Source: Sunxiuqinia sp.
GTDB lineage: Bacteria > Bacteroidota > Bacteroidia > Bacteroidales > Prolixibacteraceae
DNA length: 47,624 nucleotides
Direction: 5' to 3'
Assembly: GCA_003246935.1 (NCBI GenBank)
Contig: QKCF01000117.1
Coordinates: 1-47,624, forward strand
The translations under genes and the position numbers were made by a program. Under the pieces are notes generated by a model that was not told the origin of the DNA, did no database searches, and worked only from the letters and a program-made list of their open reading frames with translations. How positions within the stretch are numbered: the stretch's first letter is position 1; every line of letters begins with the position of its first letter. This document shows, piece by piece, positions 1-7,762 of this stretch.

Positions 1-21
1 CAACGGTAACCAAATTTTGTG

Positions 22-600
22 TCATGATTGAGCTTCAGATAACGATTGGAATATTTCATGGGCAATCCAGGCATCGGTTGCAGCATAAGCCTGCTGACCT
101 TCAGAGAGAACATCGGCCTCCCAATTGGTAAGGCGTTGCGATTTGGAAATACGAACGCCGAGTACAATACCGGCGATCTTTTTCAAACTGAAATCCTGGA
201 TACCAAAATCTTTTACTTCCTCCTGCAATTCAATAAAGCCCCCCGGTTTGAAAAAACTCAAACGCTGCAAAGCTTTAATATCGTCGCGAATAGCCACTCC
301 CACTTTTGTAATTTCCGGGTTGGAAAGAATTGCTTTTACTTCCAGGCTTAATCCGGTTTTGTGGAGTTGAAACAGAAAAGCACGATCGGCTGTCGACAAC
401 TGCAATAGAGCGACCTTATTTATCTGACCACGCTTAAATGATGGTTTCGTTTCAGTATCAAAACCTAAAATTTCGGCGTTCTGTAAATATTCTGCTGCTT
501 CTAATACCAATTCATAAGAATTGACGACAGTTATTCTACCATCAAATGATTTTGACGGCAAAATATCCAATTCTTCTTTTGTTATACTTTCCTGAAACAT
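22..600 (-). CDS. 3'-5' exonuclease domain protein (DEDDy, RNase D-like)
   Basis: A 192-residue protein consisting almost entirely of a DEDD-superfamily 3'-5' exonuclease domain, expected to trim RNA or DNA 3' ends with two metal ions. The acidic motifs are visible: Exo I as D48-T-E50 in FDTETKP, Exo II as D106/D107 in AIRDDIKAL, and Exo III as Y171xxxD175 in QAYAATDAW, which makes it the DEDDy subtype. It lacks the HRDC domains of true RNase D, so the exact substrate is unknown. ATG start at 600. It lies 46 bp downstream of the DUF5063 gene on the same strand, so the two are probably co-transcribed. Only 21 bp follow before the window edge. Confidence 0.9.
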   Translation of the reverse strand: MFQESITKEELDILPSKSFDGRITVVNSYELVLEAAEYLQNAEILGFDTETKPSFKRGQINKVALLQLSTADRAFLFQLHKTGLSLEVKAILSNPEITKVGVAIRDDIKALQRLSFFKPGGFIELQEEVKDFGIQDFSLKKIAGIVLGVRISKSQRLTNWEADVLSEGQQAYAATDAWIAHEIFQSLSEAQS

Positions 601-646
601 TCAATAAAAACAATTATAAACCAGAACGATATGCTTTCGAAAATTA

Positions 647-1270
647 CTATTCGAGCGGATTATTAAACAAGTTATTTAACCAATCCGGTTTTGACAAGTC
701 AATGTCATCATCTTCTTCGTTCTGTATTTTCACTTCATTTTCAAATTCTATATCGCTGTAAACCAAGCTATGGATTGCACGCATCGCATTTACCAACTTC
801 TGTCCCCAATAATTTTTGAAATTATCGACGCATTCCCATAATGCTTCCTGCATCACAAACTCATCGCCGGTGCGATACGATAGCGCAAAGTCTTTCAAGT
901 CTTGGTATATGTCGGCTAAATTTTCCGAAATACTAGCAGTCAAAGGAACTTCGCTAAACTGCATATCCCTGTCGAAAATCTCCTGATAGTCGTCATACTC
1001 GCCCAGCATATTCATAATACGCTGTTGTAGATAGTTGTAATCAACCTCACTCACAAATTTCTCCAACACAATCTCTTCTGTGCTTTCAAAATCGGGCAGC
1101 ATGCTTGCCTTCAAATAAACCAATGGCAAAATTTTCTGAATCTTACCTAGCATATCCCTTGTTTCAAGGGAGCCGGCAGTTTCAATAAATTTACAATACT
1201 CGTTGGCAAGCGTTACAAATTCAATGACTTGCTTGGAGTACACCAACTGATTTAATTGATCTTCTGACAT
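647..1270 (-). CDS. DUF5063 domain-containing protein
   Basis: A 207-residue soluble, acidic, mostly helical protein matching the Bacteroidota-specific DUF5063 family from memory of its pattern (long helices rich in Leu/Tyr/Glu, an EYDDYQEIFD segment near the middle). Function is unknown. I place the start at the ATG at 1270; an in-frame TTG eight codons upstream (1294) is possible but less likely. There is no signal peptide or membrane segment. It precedes the DEDDy exonuclease gene by 46 bp on the same strand, so a shared role in RNA or translation housekeeping is plausible but only inferred. Confidence 0.75.
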   Translation of the reverse strand: MSEDQLNQLVYSKQVIEFVTLANEYCKFIETAGSLETRDMLGKIQKILPLVYLKASMLPDFESTEEIVLEKFVSEVDYNYLQQRIMNMLGEYDDYQEIFDRDMQFSEVPLTASISENLADIYQDLKDFALSYRTGDEFVMQEALWECVDNFKNYWGQKLVNAMRAIHSLVYSDIEFENEVKIQNEEDDDIDLSKPDWLNNLFNNPLE

Positions 1271-1437
1271 AGTTTCACTTAATCTACGGGGCAAAAGTAA
1301 TAAGTTTTGCCATTAAAACCCGAAATAAATTAGATCGAATCGGATAAGCAACTGTCAATTAGTATTGATTTAAAAAAGGATGAGCGTTCAGAGGCCTTAG
1401 CATCAGCGAATAGATGACTTATTGCCGCTGAAATTCG

Positions 1438-1908
1438 CTAACGCATGGCTTCGTCGGCAATCTTACCCTGATAATTCTTAATCCAGCTAACCAGCGAATC
1501 AGTCTGTGAATGGTTCAACCGGGCATCTTTGTGAATAAGTTGGTAAGACTTTAACGGCATCTTCCCCGCATCAACCTCCTTTCGGATATCCTCGAGCGCA
1601 CTTATCTGGTCAATCGGATTTATCGCTCCCCATTCCGAAAAATTTAATTCCCCTTTGCCTTCAGTAATATGGTGATTGATATACCAAGAGATTGGAGAAA
1701 TACGATGATACCATTGATAATTTGTTTGATTCGAATGGCAATCCATGCAAGCATGATCCAAGATAGTATGAACCGACTCTGGAACATTAGTCTTATGGTA
1801 TAAATGATTGCCGCTAGCCGCCTCTTCATTCTTTACCGGTTGAAAAAGCTGAAGGATGACGATTACTATTGGGAAAAAGATAAGTAGGAAACGAGTTTTT
1901 TTTGTCAT
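1438..1908 (-). CDS. Haem-binding domain protein (small membrane-anchored c-type cytochrome)
   Basis: A 156-residue protein with an N-terminal signal anchor (about residues 5-23, very hydrophobic) followed by one CxxCH haem c attachment motif (CMDCHS) and a haem_bd-type C-terminal region containing a KMPLKSY segment that can supply the distal Met ligand. It is expected to sit in the periplasm tethered to the inner membrane and to transfer electrons. ATG start at 1908. It lies 45 bp downstream of a second gene of the same type, so the pair is probably one transcript and may have arisen by duplication. The redox partner is not in the window. Confidence 0.8.
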   Translation of the reverse strand: MTKKTRFLLIFFPIVIVILQLFQPVKNEEAASGNHLYHKTNVPESVHTILDHACMDCHSNQTNYQWYHRISPISWYINHHITEGKGELNFSEWGAINPIDQISALEDIRKEVDAGKMPLKSYQLIHKDARLNHSQTDSLVSWIKNYQGKIADEAMR

Positions 1909-1953
1909 TTTATACGTTGATTTCTACAATCCGGAGCTTGATTCAATCGGAGA

Positions 1954-2337
1954 TTACTGCTTCAATAAACTTGATGTTTCAGTTTTAATCCACTCCACTA
2001 ATAATTCTGATTCTTCCTGAGTTAATGCTGCTTCCGGATGCTTTTCGACTAATTTAGCAGGAGGCATCTTGGCTCCTTCAACCTCTTTTCGGGCTTCATT
2101 CCACGAAGCTATCTTCTTGAATTTATCGAGCTGTTTTAAAGTCGAAAAGTTTAAACCCTCTTTGGCCTTATCACTTCTGCCCTCGTCATTGTGACACCCA
2201 AAACATTTGTTTTCAAATACAACTTTTACCTGTTCTGGCATCGAATAAGTGATTTTCTGATCATCGCCTTTCGTTCCTGTTGCATAAGTTGCGGCAGACA
2301 TTACTAATAGCCCTAAAATAACGTTCAATCTTTTCAT
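1954..2337 (-). CDS. Haem-binding domain protein (periplasmic monohaem cytochrome)
   Basis: A 127-residue protein with a cleavable signal peptide (hydrophobic stretch then ATYATG), a CFGCH haem c motif and an AKMPPAKL segment downstream that can supply the axial methionine. This is the same domain plan as its neighbour, but with a cleavable leader rather than an anchor. It is expected to be a soluble periplasmic electron carrier. It is the first gene of the two-gene cytochrome unit on the reverse strand. I cannot tell which oxidoreductase it serves. Confidence 0.8.
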   Translation of the reverse strand: MKRLNVILGLLVMSAATYATGTKGDDQKITYSMPEQVKVVFENKCFGCHNDEGRSDKAKEGLNFSTLKQLDKFKKIASWNEARKEVEGAKMPPAKLVEKHPEAALTQEESELLVEWIKTETSSLLKQ

Positions 2338-2447
2338 GGTAATTATTAATTGTGTTTAGAACTGAATTATCGGAACTATTAACTGCTAAGCCTCCGAAAT
2401 TGTTTAGCCGCCAAACATGATAAAAATATTGTCCCTACCTATCTATC

Positions 2448-3760
2448 TTATTTCCGTTCGTCCAAGGCTGCTTTGTAAACACGGATTGCCCGTTCCCTCG
2501 CCATTTTGTAGTCAACAATCGGTTTAAAGTAAGCCGCAGTGCCGTACTCGGGCACCCATTTTCTGATGTAAGCGAATTCGGGATCGAACTTTTGCTGCTG
2601 CAGTTCCGGATTGAAGACCCGGAAATAGGGTGCTGCGTCGCAGCCCGAACCAGCCGCCCATTGCCATCCACCATTGTTGGAAGCCAACTCAAAATCGAGC
2701 AGTTTTTCAGCAAAATAAGCTTCCCCCCAATGCCAGTCAATCAGCAAGTGCTTGCATAGAAAGCTTGCTGTTACCATATGCGCACTCGATTGTGCATATA
2801 GCCCGTTGCATTCAACTCGCGCATCCCGGCGTCAACCAGCGGGTAGCCGGTAGTACCGTCACACCAACGCGCAAAATCCTTCTCTGAATTCTGCCACTGG
2901 ATGAAATCATAAGCTGGTTTAAACGATAATTTTGCAGCATGAGGGAAATGCCACAAAATATCCATGTAAAAGTTTCGCCAAATCAACTCATTCAGAAAGG
3001 TGGCTGAATGCTTCACTGCTAAGGCTGTTAGTTTCCGGATGCTAAGCGTTCCAAAACGTAAATGCACTCCCAATCTGGAAGTTCCGTTTACTGCTGGGAA
3101 ATCACGATTGTCTGCATATGCTTTCAATAACGACGAATCAATCTCCAAGGGCGGGACCTCGTAAGGGCCGTGCTTAAATCCCAAATCCGGATGATGGTAT
3201 TGCTTCAGTGGTTTTGTTTGAAACACGTTGCCCAACATTTCTTCCGAGGGGAAAGACTGGTAGTCATTCTCAGTTAACTTAGAGAGCCACTTTTTGCTGT
3301 AGGGCGTAAAAACCGTGTAAGGCGTTCCATCAGCCTTTACCACGTCGTTTTTGTGATAGATAACCTGATCCTTAAATGCTAGCAAGCGGATTCCTTCAGT
3401 CTCTAACAACTCATAAATTGCTTTATCCCGCTCCCGCGCGTATGGTTCATAATCCTGGTTTGTAAAAACTTCAGTAAAGGCATATTCCGTCATCAATCGT
3501 TTAAAAGCATCGTCGGGCGTTCCGTGATAAATCCACAGCGTACTCCCCTGCTCTTCCAGCAACTGCTGCAACTTTTGCACTTCATGCAAGATGAAAGTAA
3601 CCCTCGAATCTTCCTGCTCCAGATTATTCAGAATATTTGTATCAAAAATGAAGATTGGCAAAACCGGCTTTCCAGAGTTAAGGGCTTGGTATAAGCCGTG
3701 ATTATCGTCCAAGCGCAGATCGCGCCGAAACCAAAATACCACAATCTCGTGATTATCCAT
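2448..3760 (-). pseudogene. phrB: Deoxyribodipyrimidine photolyase, frameshifted
   Basis: Two reading frames together encode one class I photolyase/cryptochrome of about 436 residues. The N-terminal frame (2771-3760) has the alpha/beta antenna domain starting VVFWFRRDLRLDDN and the first FAD-domain motifs (ELIWRNFY, WCDGTTGYPLVDAGMREL), then ends after HNRVRIW. The second frame (2448-2777) resumes with MVTASFLCKHLL and carries the FAD/DNA-contact segment NNGGWQWAAGSGCDAAPYF and a complete C-terminus. The expected junction is HNRVR-MVTAS; the sequence reads CGCATATGGTAACA where CGCATGGTAACA would be in frame, so an AT duplication at about 2776-2779 causes the break. Everything else is well conserved, so the lesion is recent or a sequencing error. 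As read, a functional enzyme would not be made. Confidence 0.9.
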
Positions 3761-3950
3761 TCGTATTGAATCAAGTTAAGTTGGTATGAACGCTTCTTAA
3801 ATTATAACAAAGAACAGCGAACTTTTGCTTCGGTTCTTGAATACGCGTCAAACTAAACACACAAGGCACGTACAGAAATTACTTCCCGGAGCATTGGCTG
3901 AGCTAAGCACGCTTGGAAACGCATTCTAAAAAATGAAAGCCAATTTCCAT

Positions 3951-4092
3951 TTATTCATGCTTCAATCGCCTCTGATCACAAAGTATGTTTACCGTTTGGG
4001 CAAGCAGACCCGCTTTCCCGTATTCATTCAGCAACATTTTTTCCAATCAGATAGGTCAAGTGTTCTTCGACCTGCAGCACTTTTGAATCCAT
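3951..4092 (-). pseudogene. Possible small decayed or frameshifted ORF
   Basis: On the reverse strand an ATG at 4092 opens MDSKVLQVEEHLTYLIGK, which then meets a run of six A residues (reverse strand; T6 at 4037-4042). In the current frame it stops four codons later. With five A residues the reading would continue as MLLNEYGKAGLLAQTVNI and on to a stop at 3951, giving a 46-residue protein with amphipathic, protein-like composition. No family is recognised. It may be chance, a sequencing error in the homopolymer, or a decayed gene. Confidence 0.25.
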
Positions 4093-4097
4093 TTTTA

Positions 4098-4117
4098 TAA
4101 GTTTGATGGATCAAACT
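4098..4117 (+). promoter_or_regulatory. TAnnTTTG promoter box overlapping a palindrome, upstream of threonine aldolase
   Basis: TAAGTTTG at 4098-4105 fits the Bacteroidota -7 consensus. It overlaps a perfect inverted repeat, AGTTTGA (4100-4106), TGGA, TCAAACT (4111-4117), so a repressor bound there would cover the promoter. The aldolase ATG is at 4149. No good -33 element was seen at the usual distance. Confidence 0.5.
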
Positions 4118-4148
4118 GATTACAATTTAACCTGAAATACATCCCGAA

Positions 4149-5174
4149 ATGACAAAAAGAGGATTTGCAAGCGATAACAACGCGGGTGTACACCCGGCCA
4201 TCTTAGACGCAATTGCAAAAGTAAACGAAGGCCACATGGTTGGCTATGGCGGTGATCCGGTGACCCGGCAAGCTGTCGACCGTTTCAAACAAGAGTTTGG
4301 CGACGATATCGAAGTTTTCTTCACTTTTAATGGAACAGGAGCAAACGTACTCTCGCTCTCGAGTTTGACACAAAGCTTTAACTCCATTATTTGTGCTGAT
4401 ACGGCGCACATACAGGTTGACGAGTGTGGCGCCCCTGAAAAACTAACAGGCTGCAAGTTAATTCCCGTTCCAAGCCGCCAAGGCAAAATTTATCGGGAAG
4501 ACATTAAAACGCATTTGCACGGTTTCGGATTCGAACACCACGCACAACCTGGCGTAATTTCCATTTCGCAGGTCACTGAATTAGGCACACTCTATTCAGT
4601 TGAAGAAATTAAAGTGATCACCGATCTGGCTCATGAACACGGTATGTTTGTGCATATGGACGGAGCCAGAATAGCCAATGCAGCTGCAGCACTGAATCTG
4701 CCGTTCCGCGCCTTTACCCGAGATGCCGGCATTGATGTACTCTCGTTTGGAGGAACCAAAAACGGTATGATGATGGGCGAAGCGGTTATCTTCTTCAATG
4801 CGGAACAAGCCCGAATGACCAAGTATATCCGCAAGCAAAGCATGCAGCTGTTTTCGAAAATGCGCTTCATCAGCGCCCAGTTTCTGGCTTATTTCGAAGG
4901 CGAACTGTGGAAACAAAATGCTGACCATGCCAACAAAATGGCCTTGCTGCTGGAACAAGAGGTGGCTAAAGTTAATGGCGTAGCCTTAACTCAAAAAACA
5001 CAAGCGAACGGTGTTTTTGCCATCATCCCGGCCAATATCATTCCGAAGTTGCAGGAGCAATATTTCTTTTATATGTGGGACGAGTCGCGCTCCGAAGTGC
5101 GTTGGATGACTTCTTTCGACACAACAGAAAACGACATTTACGGATTTGTGAACGCGCTAAAAGCTTTATTATAA
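4149..5174 (+). CDS. ltaE: Low-specificity L-threonine aldolase
   Basis: A 341-residue fold-type I PLP enzyme of the beta-eliminating lyase/threonine aldolase family, cleaving L-threonine or L-allo-threonine to glycine and acetaldehyde. Visible landmarks: FNGTGANV (phosphate binding, near residue 60), H86 in the DTAH segment that stacks on PLP, D171GAR174 (PLP-N1 Asp and nearby Arg), and the Schiff-base lysine K204 in SFGGTKNG. Length is normal for the family. ATG start follows a clear -7 box. The stop codon is directly followed by the rhomboid start, so the two genes form a tight transcription unit although their functions are unrelated. Confidence 0.92.
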   Translation: MTKRGFASDNNAGVHPAILDAIAKVNEGHMVGYGGDPVTRQAVDRFKQEFGDDIEVFFTFNGTGANVLSLSSLTQSFNSIICADTAHIQVDECGAPEKLTGCKLIPVPSRQGKIYREDIKTHLHGFGFEHHAQPGVISISQVTELGTLYSVEEIKVITDLAHEHGMFVHMDGARIANAAAALNLPFRAFTRDAGIDVLSFGGTKNGMMMGEAVIFFNAEQARMTKYIRKQSMQLFSKMRFISAQFLAYFEGELWKQNADHANKMALLLEQEVAKVNGVALTQKTQANGVFAIIPANIIPKLQEQYFFYMWDESRSEVRWMTSFDTTENDIYGFVNALKALL

Positions 5175-5903
5175 ATGCCACTCTTTAACTATTACCCCAA
5201 TAGAAACAGGCTCGACGGCGATCTCGACAAAAAGATCTTCCGCTACAGCATGGTGTTCCCAGCCCTGTTCCTGCTGGGGTTTTGGTTGGTCTTTCTGATC
5301 GAAAACATTCTCGATAACGATTTTGCCCGCCTCGGCATCTTTCCCCGAACACTCGAAGGCTTACGGGGAATTATACTTTCTCCGTTCATCCACGGCAGTT
5401 TGGAGCATATCGTTGCCAACTCGATTCCGTTTTTCATTTTGTCGGTGGCGTTGTTCTATTTTTACCGTAGTCTGGCCTGGCGTATTTTCATTCTCATATA
5501 CCTACTCTCTGGGCTATGTGTATGGATCGGCGCTCGAGAGGCCTGGCATATTGGGGCCAGCGGCCTGATTTACGGTCTGGGATCATTCCTGTTCTTCAGC
5601 GGCATTCTCCGTAACGACGTAAAACTGTTAACCATCTCAATAGTCGTAGTTTTCCTCTATGGCGGAATGTTTTGGGGAATCTTCCCGATTAAACCCGGCG
5701 TATCATGGGAAAGCCACCTTTGGGGCGGAGCCAGCGGACTTGTGCTCAGCATCTTTTACAGGAAGCAAGGCCCTCAGCGAACCCGCTACGAATGGGAAGA
5801 TGAAACTGATGACGAAGAAACTTCCCTTCCTGAAATAACAGCAGAGGAACAGACTCATTTGGTGGATGATAAGAATAAAAATGAAGAAATTGAAAAAAGC
5901 TGA
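5175..5903 (+). CDS. Rhomboid family intramembrane serine protease
   Basis: A 242-residue polytopic membrane protein with about six transmembrane segments. The rhomboid catalytic dyad is present: Ser129 in GASG and His181 in SHLWGG, with the oxyanion-loop H78xxxN82 (HIVAN) motif and a GxxxG-like packing segment. The C-terminal 40-45 residues form a highly acidic cytosolic tail (DETDDEE...) ending in a Lys/Glu-rich stretch. It is expected to cleave membrane-protein substrates within the bilayer; the substrate is unknown. The ATG begins on the base after the stop codon of the aldolase gene, implying translational coupling. Confidence 0.9.
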   Translation: MPLFNYYPNRNRLDGDLDKKIFRYSMVFPALFLLGFWLVFLIENILDNDFARLGIFPRTLEGLRGIILSPFIHGSLEHIVANSIPFFILSVALFYFYRSLAWRIFILIYLLSGLCVWIGAREAWHIGASGLIYGLGSFLFFSGILRNDVKLLTISIVVVFLYGGMFWGIFPIKPGVSWESHLWGGASGLVLSIFYRKQGPQRTRYEWEDETDDEETSLPEITAEEQTHLVDDKNKNEEIEKS

Positions 5904-5934
5904 TTTAAAGATCATAGCCACTCAGGAAATTTTA

Positions 5935-5942
5935 TAACTTTG
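5935..5942 (+). promoter_or_regulatory. TAnnTTTG promoter -7 box upstream of nusB
   Basis: TAACTTTG matches the Bacteroidota -7 consensus exactly and sits 34 bp before the nusB ATG, in the gap after the rhomboid gene. A clear TTTG -33 element is not visible. It is a plausible promoter for the nusB-DUF1573-yajC unit. Confidence 0.5.
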
Positions 5943-5976
5943 CCCCTTCTTAAAAAAGATAATAGTTCTATACAAC

Positions 5977-6930
5977 ATGATTAGCAGAAGAATTATCCGC
6001 ACCAAAGTATTACAGGTTCTTTACGCCTTCTATACGTCTCCGGAGAGATCGATTAACCAAACCGAAAAAGAACTCTTTTTCAGCATTCAGAAAACTTACG
6101 ACCTTTACCATCATTTATTTCAACTAGTTGTAGAAATCGCGGATCACGCTAACTCGATTATCGAGCTTCGCAAAAAGAAGCACTTTCCAACAGAAGAAGA
6201 TTTAAATCCGAACACACGGTTCATCAGCAACCACCTGATTTATCAGCTTAGAAATAACAAAGCTTTGCTGAAAAACCTGGAGCAGTCTAAGTTGAGCTGG
6301 TCGAACGAGCCCGAGCTTATTAAGAGACTTTATACAGAGCTGGTTAATTCGGAGTTTTACACCGAATACATGAGCAAGGCAGAGCGTACTTATGCCGATG
6401 ACAAGAAGGTCATCGAATTGCTTTTTGCTGAAATTATTTTGCAATCGGAAGAGCTTTTCTCGATCCTGGAAGAAGAAAGCATCTACTGGAATGACGATAT
6501 TGATTTTGTGATCAGCATGATCATCAAAACCATCAAAAAACTCAAAGAAATTTCAAACGAGAATTCGTCACTGATGCCTCTATTTAAGGATGATGAAGAC
6601 GAAGAATTCACCAAAAACCTGTTCCGCAAATGCGTGGTTAACCACGACGAATTGAAAAAGGTTGTGGAACAACATACCGAAAACTGGGACGTAGAGCGTA
6701 TTGCTTTCCTCGATAACCTCATCATGGAAATGGCCATCTCCGAGTTCCTGTACTTCCCATCGATTCCTACGAAAGTTAGTTTGAACGAATACATCGAGCT
6801 ATCGAAATATTACAGCACCGCAAAAAGCCGTAACTTCATCAACGGTATTCTGGACAAGGCCTTGAAAGGACTGAAAAAAGAAGAACGTATCCTGAAGGCA
6901 GGTCGCGGTTTGATCGGAGAAATGGACTAA
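5977..6930 (+). CDS. nusB: Transcription antitermination factor NusB (long Bacteroidota form)
   Basis: A 317-residue protein whose two ends match NusB: the N-terminal SRRIIRTKVLQVLYAFYTS helix and the C-terminal helical bundle (NLIMEMAISEFLYFPSIPTKVSLNEYIELSK, with the NGILDKAL ending). NusB normally has about 140 residues; here some 170 extra residues rich in charged helix are inserted between the first helix and the C-terminal core, as is usual in Bacteroidota. NusB with NusE (S10) binds boxA RNA to suppress termination in rRNA operons. It heads a run with the DUF1573 lipoprotein (5-bp gap) and yajC, a gene order common in the phylum. Confidence 0.9.
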   Translation: MISRRIIRTKVLQVLYAFYTSPERSINQTEKELFFSIQKTYDLYHHLFQLVVEIADHANSIIELRKKKHFPTEEDLNPNTRFISNHLIYQLRNNKALLKNLEQSKLSWSNEPELIKRLYTELVNSEFYTEYMSKAERTYADDKKVIELLFAEIILQSEELFSILEEESIYWNDDIDFVISMIIKTIKKLKEISNENSSLMPLFKDDEDEEFTKNLFRKCVVNHDELKKVVEQHTENWDVERIAFLDNLIMEMAISEFLYFPSIPTKVSLNEYIELSKYYSTAKSRNFINGILDKALKGLKKEERILKAGRGLIGEMD

Positions 6931-6935
6931 TAAAG

Positions 6936-7361
6936 ATGAGAGTTTCACTCCTGCTTTTATTTGCAATCGCATTTGTAGCCTGTCAACCTTCAGCAAAACA
7001 AGCTGAAACAGGAACCGCGCCGAAAGGTGATCCAAAATTTGGCATTCAGAAAGAAATCCATAATTTTGGTGCCGTTCATGCCGGAGAGCTTCTGTCATAC
7101 AGTTTTAAGTTCTCAAATGATGGGGGTGGTGAATTGCGAATAGACAGCGTAGAAACCGATTGCGGGTGTCTGGAAGTTAGTTTTCCACACCAACCGGTGA
7201 AAGCGGGAGAAGACAATTATATCGAAGTACTATTCAACTCGGCCGGTGAAGTTGGAAATGTGCTGAAACAAATTCACGTCTACACAAACGCGAACAAAAA
7301 GGCACAGGATTTGATGATAACGGCGAAGGTCGAAAACGAATTGATAAACATTTATAACTAA
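6936..7361 (+). CDS. DUF1573 domain lipoprotein
   Basis: A 141-residue lipoprotein: signal sequence with a lipobox ending FVAC (Cys16), then a short linker and one immunoglobulin-like DUF1573 domain. The domain hallmarks are the HNFGAV...GELLSYSFKFSNDG opening and the DCGC motif in the middle. Function is unknown; the fold suggests periplasmic or surface binding. It starts 5 bp after nusB and ends 12 bp before yajC, so it is co-transcribed with both. Confidence 0.88.
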   Translation: MRVSLLLLFAIAFVACQPSAKQAETGTAPKGDPKFGIQKEIHNFGAVHAGELLSYSFKFSNDGGGELRIDSVETDCGCLEVSFPHQPVKAGEDNYIEVLFNSAGEVGNVLKQIHVYTNANKKAQDLMITAKVENELINIYN

Positions 7362-7373
7362 ATAGAAAAAACA

Positions 7374-7688
7374 ATGAATTACTTATTAATGGCTCCGCAA
7401 CAAGGAACTGAACAGAATCCACTGATGACTTTCCTTCCAATGATTTTGGTTGTCGTGGTATTCTACTTTTTCATGATCAGACCTCAGATGAAAAGACAAA
7501 AGGATTTAAGAAAATTCCGTGAAAGTCTGGCGAAAGGTGATAAAGTTGTAACAACCGGCGGTATCTACGGTAAAGTAGCTGACATCAAAGAAGGTTACAT
7601 TTTACTGCAGGTAGACGACAATGTTAAGTTACGCGTTGATAAGTCAGCTGTTGTAAAAGACATGACTGACGTTCCACAGCAAAAATAA
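7374..7688 (+). CDS. yajC: Preprotein translocase subunit YajC
   Basis: A 104-residue single-span membrane protein of the SecDF-YajC accessory complex. The transmembrane helix (about residues 21-38) ends in the diagnostic YFFMIRPQMKRQKD signature, followed by the small beta-rich cytosolic domain with GDKVVTTGGIYGKV. Length is typical. It is the last gene before a hairpin terminator at 7710-7742. Confidence 0.95.
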   Translation: MNYLLMAPQQGTEQNPLMTFLPMILVVVVFYFFMIRPQMKRQKDLRKFRESLAKGDKVVTTGGIYGKVADIKEGYILLQVDDNVKLRVDKSAVVKDMTDVPQQK

Positions 7689-7709
7689 ATTGACATTATC
7701 AGAAATACG

Positions 7710-7742
7710 AAAGGGCCGACGTTTTAGTCTGCCCTTTTTTTT
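7710..7742 (+). terminator. Rho-independent terminator after yajC
   Basis: Stem AAAGGGC (7710-7716) pairs with GCCCTTT (7731-7737), extended inside by GAC/GTC after one mismatch, and is followed by a run of eight T residues. It ends the nusB-DUF1573-yajC unit. The stretch overlaps the promoter box of the next gene. Confidence 0.8.
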
Positions 7743-7749
7743 ATCTTTG
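7742..7749 (+). promoter_or_regulatory. TAnnTTTG promoter -7 box for the CdaR/YbbR gene
   Basis: TATCTTTG fits the Bacteroidota -7 consensus and directly abuts the T-run of the preceding terminator. The only in-frame start for the next gene is a TTG 14 bp further on, so the mRNA would have almost no leader. Confidence 0.45.
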
Positions 7750-7762
7750 AAATCGTGAAAAA

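Larger units (their letters stand above)
3761..4148. other. 388-bp divergent intergenic region
   Basis: This lies between the reverse photolyase gene and the forward threonine aldolase gene. It holds the aldolase promoter/palindrome (4098-4117) and a possible broken small reverse ORF (3951-4092). No RNA gene or repeat family was recognised in the remainder. Confidence 0.6.

Noticed and set aside
4037-4042. Programmed frameshift at the A6 run
   Set aside because: The needed shift is +1 and no stimulatory element or conserved product is evident; indel or chance is simpler.
3933-4100. Forward 55-codon ORF in the divergent gap
   Set aside because: It has no recognisable domain or promoter and overlaps the aldolase promoter box; the reverse-strand reading in the same region is a slightly better candidate.
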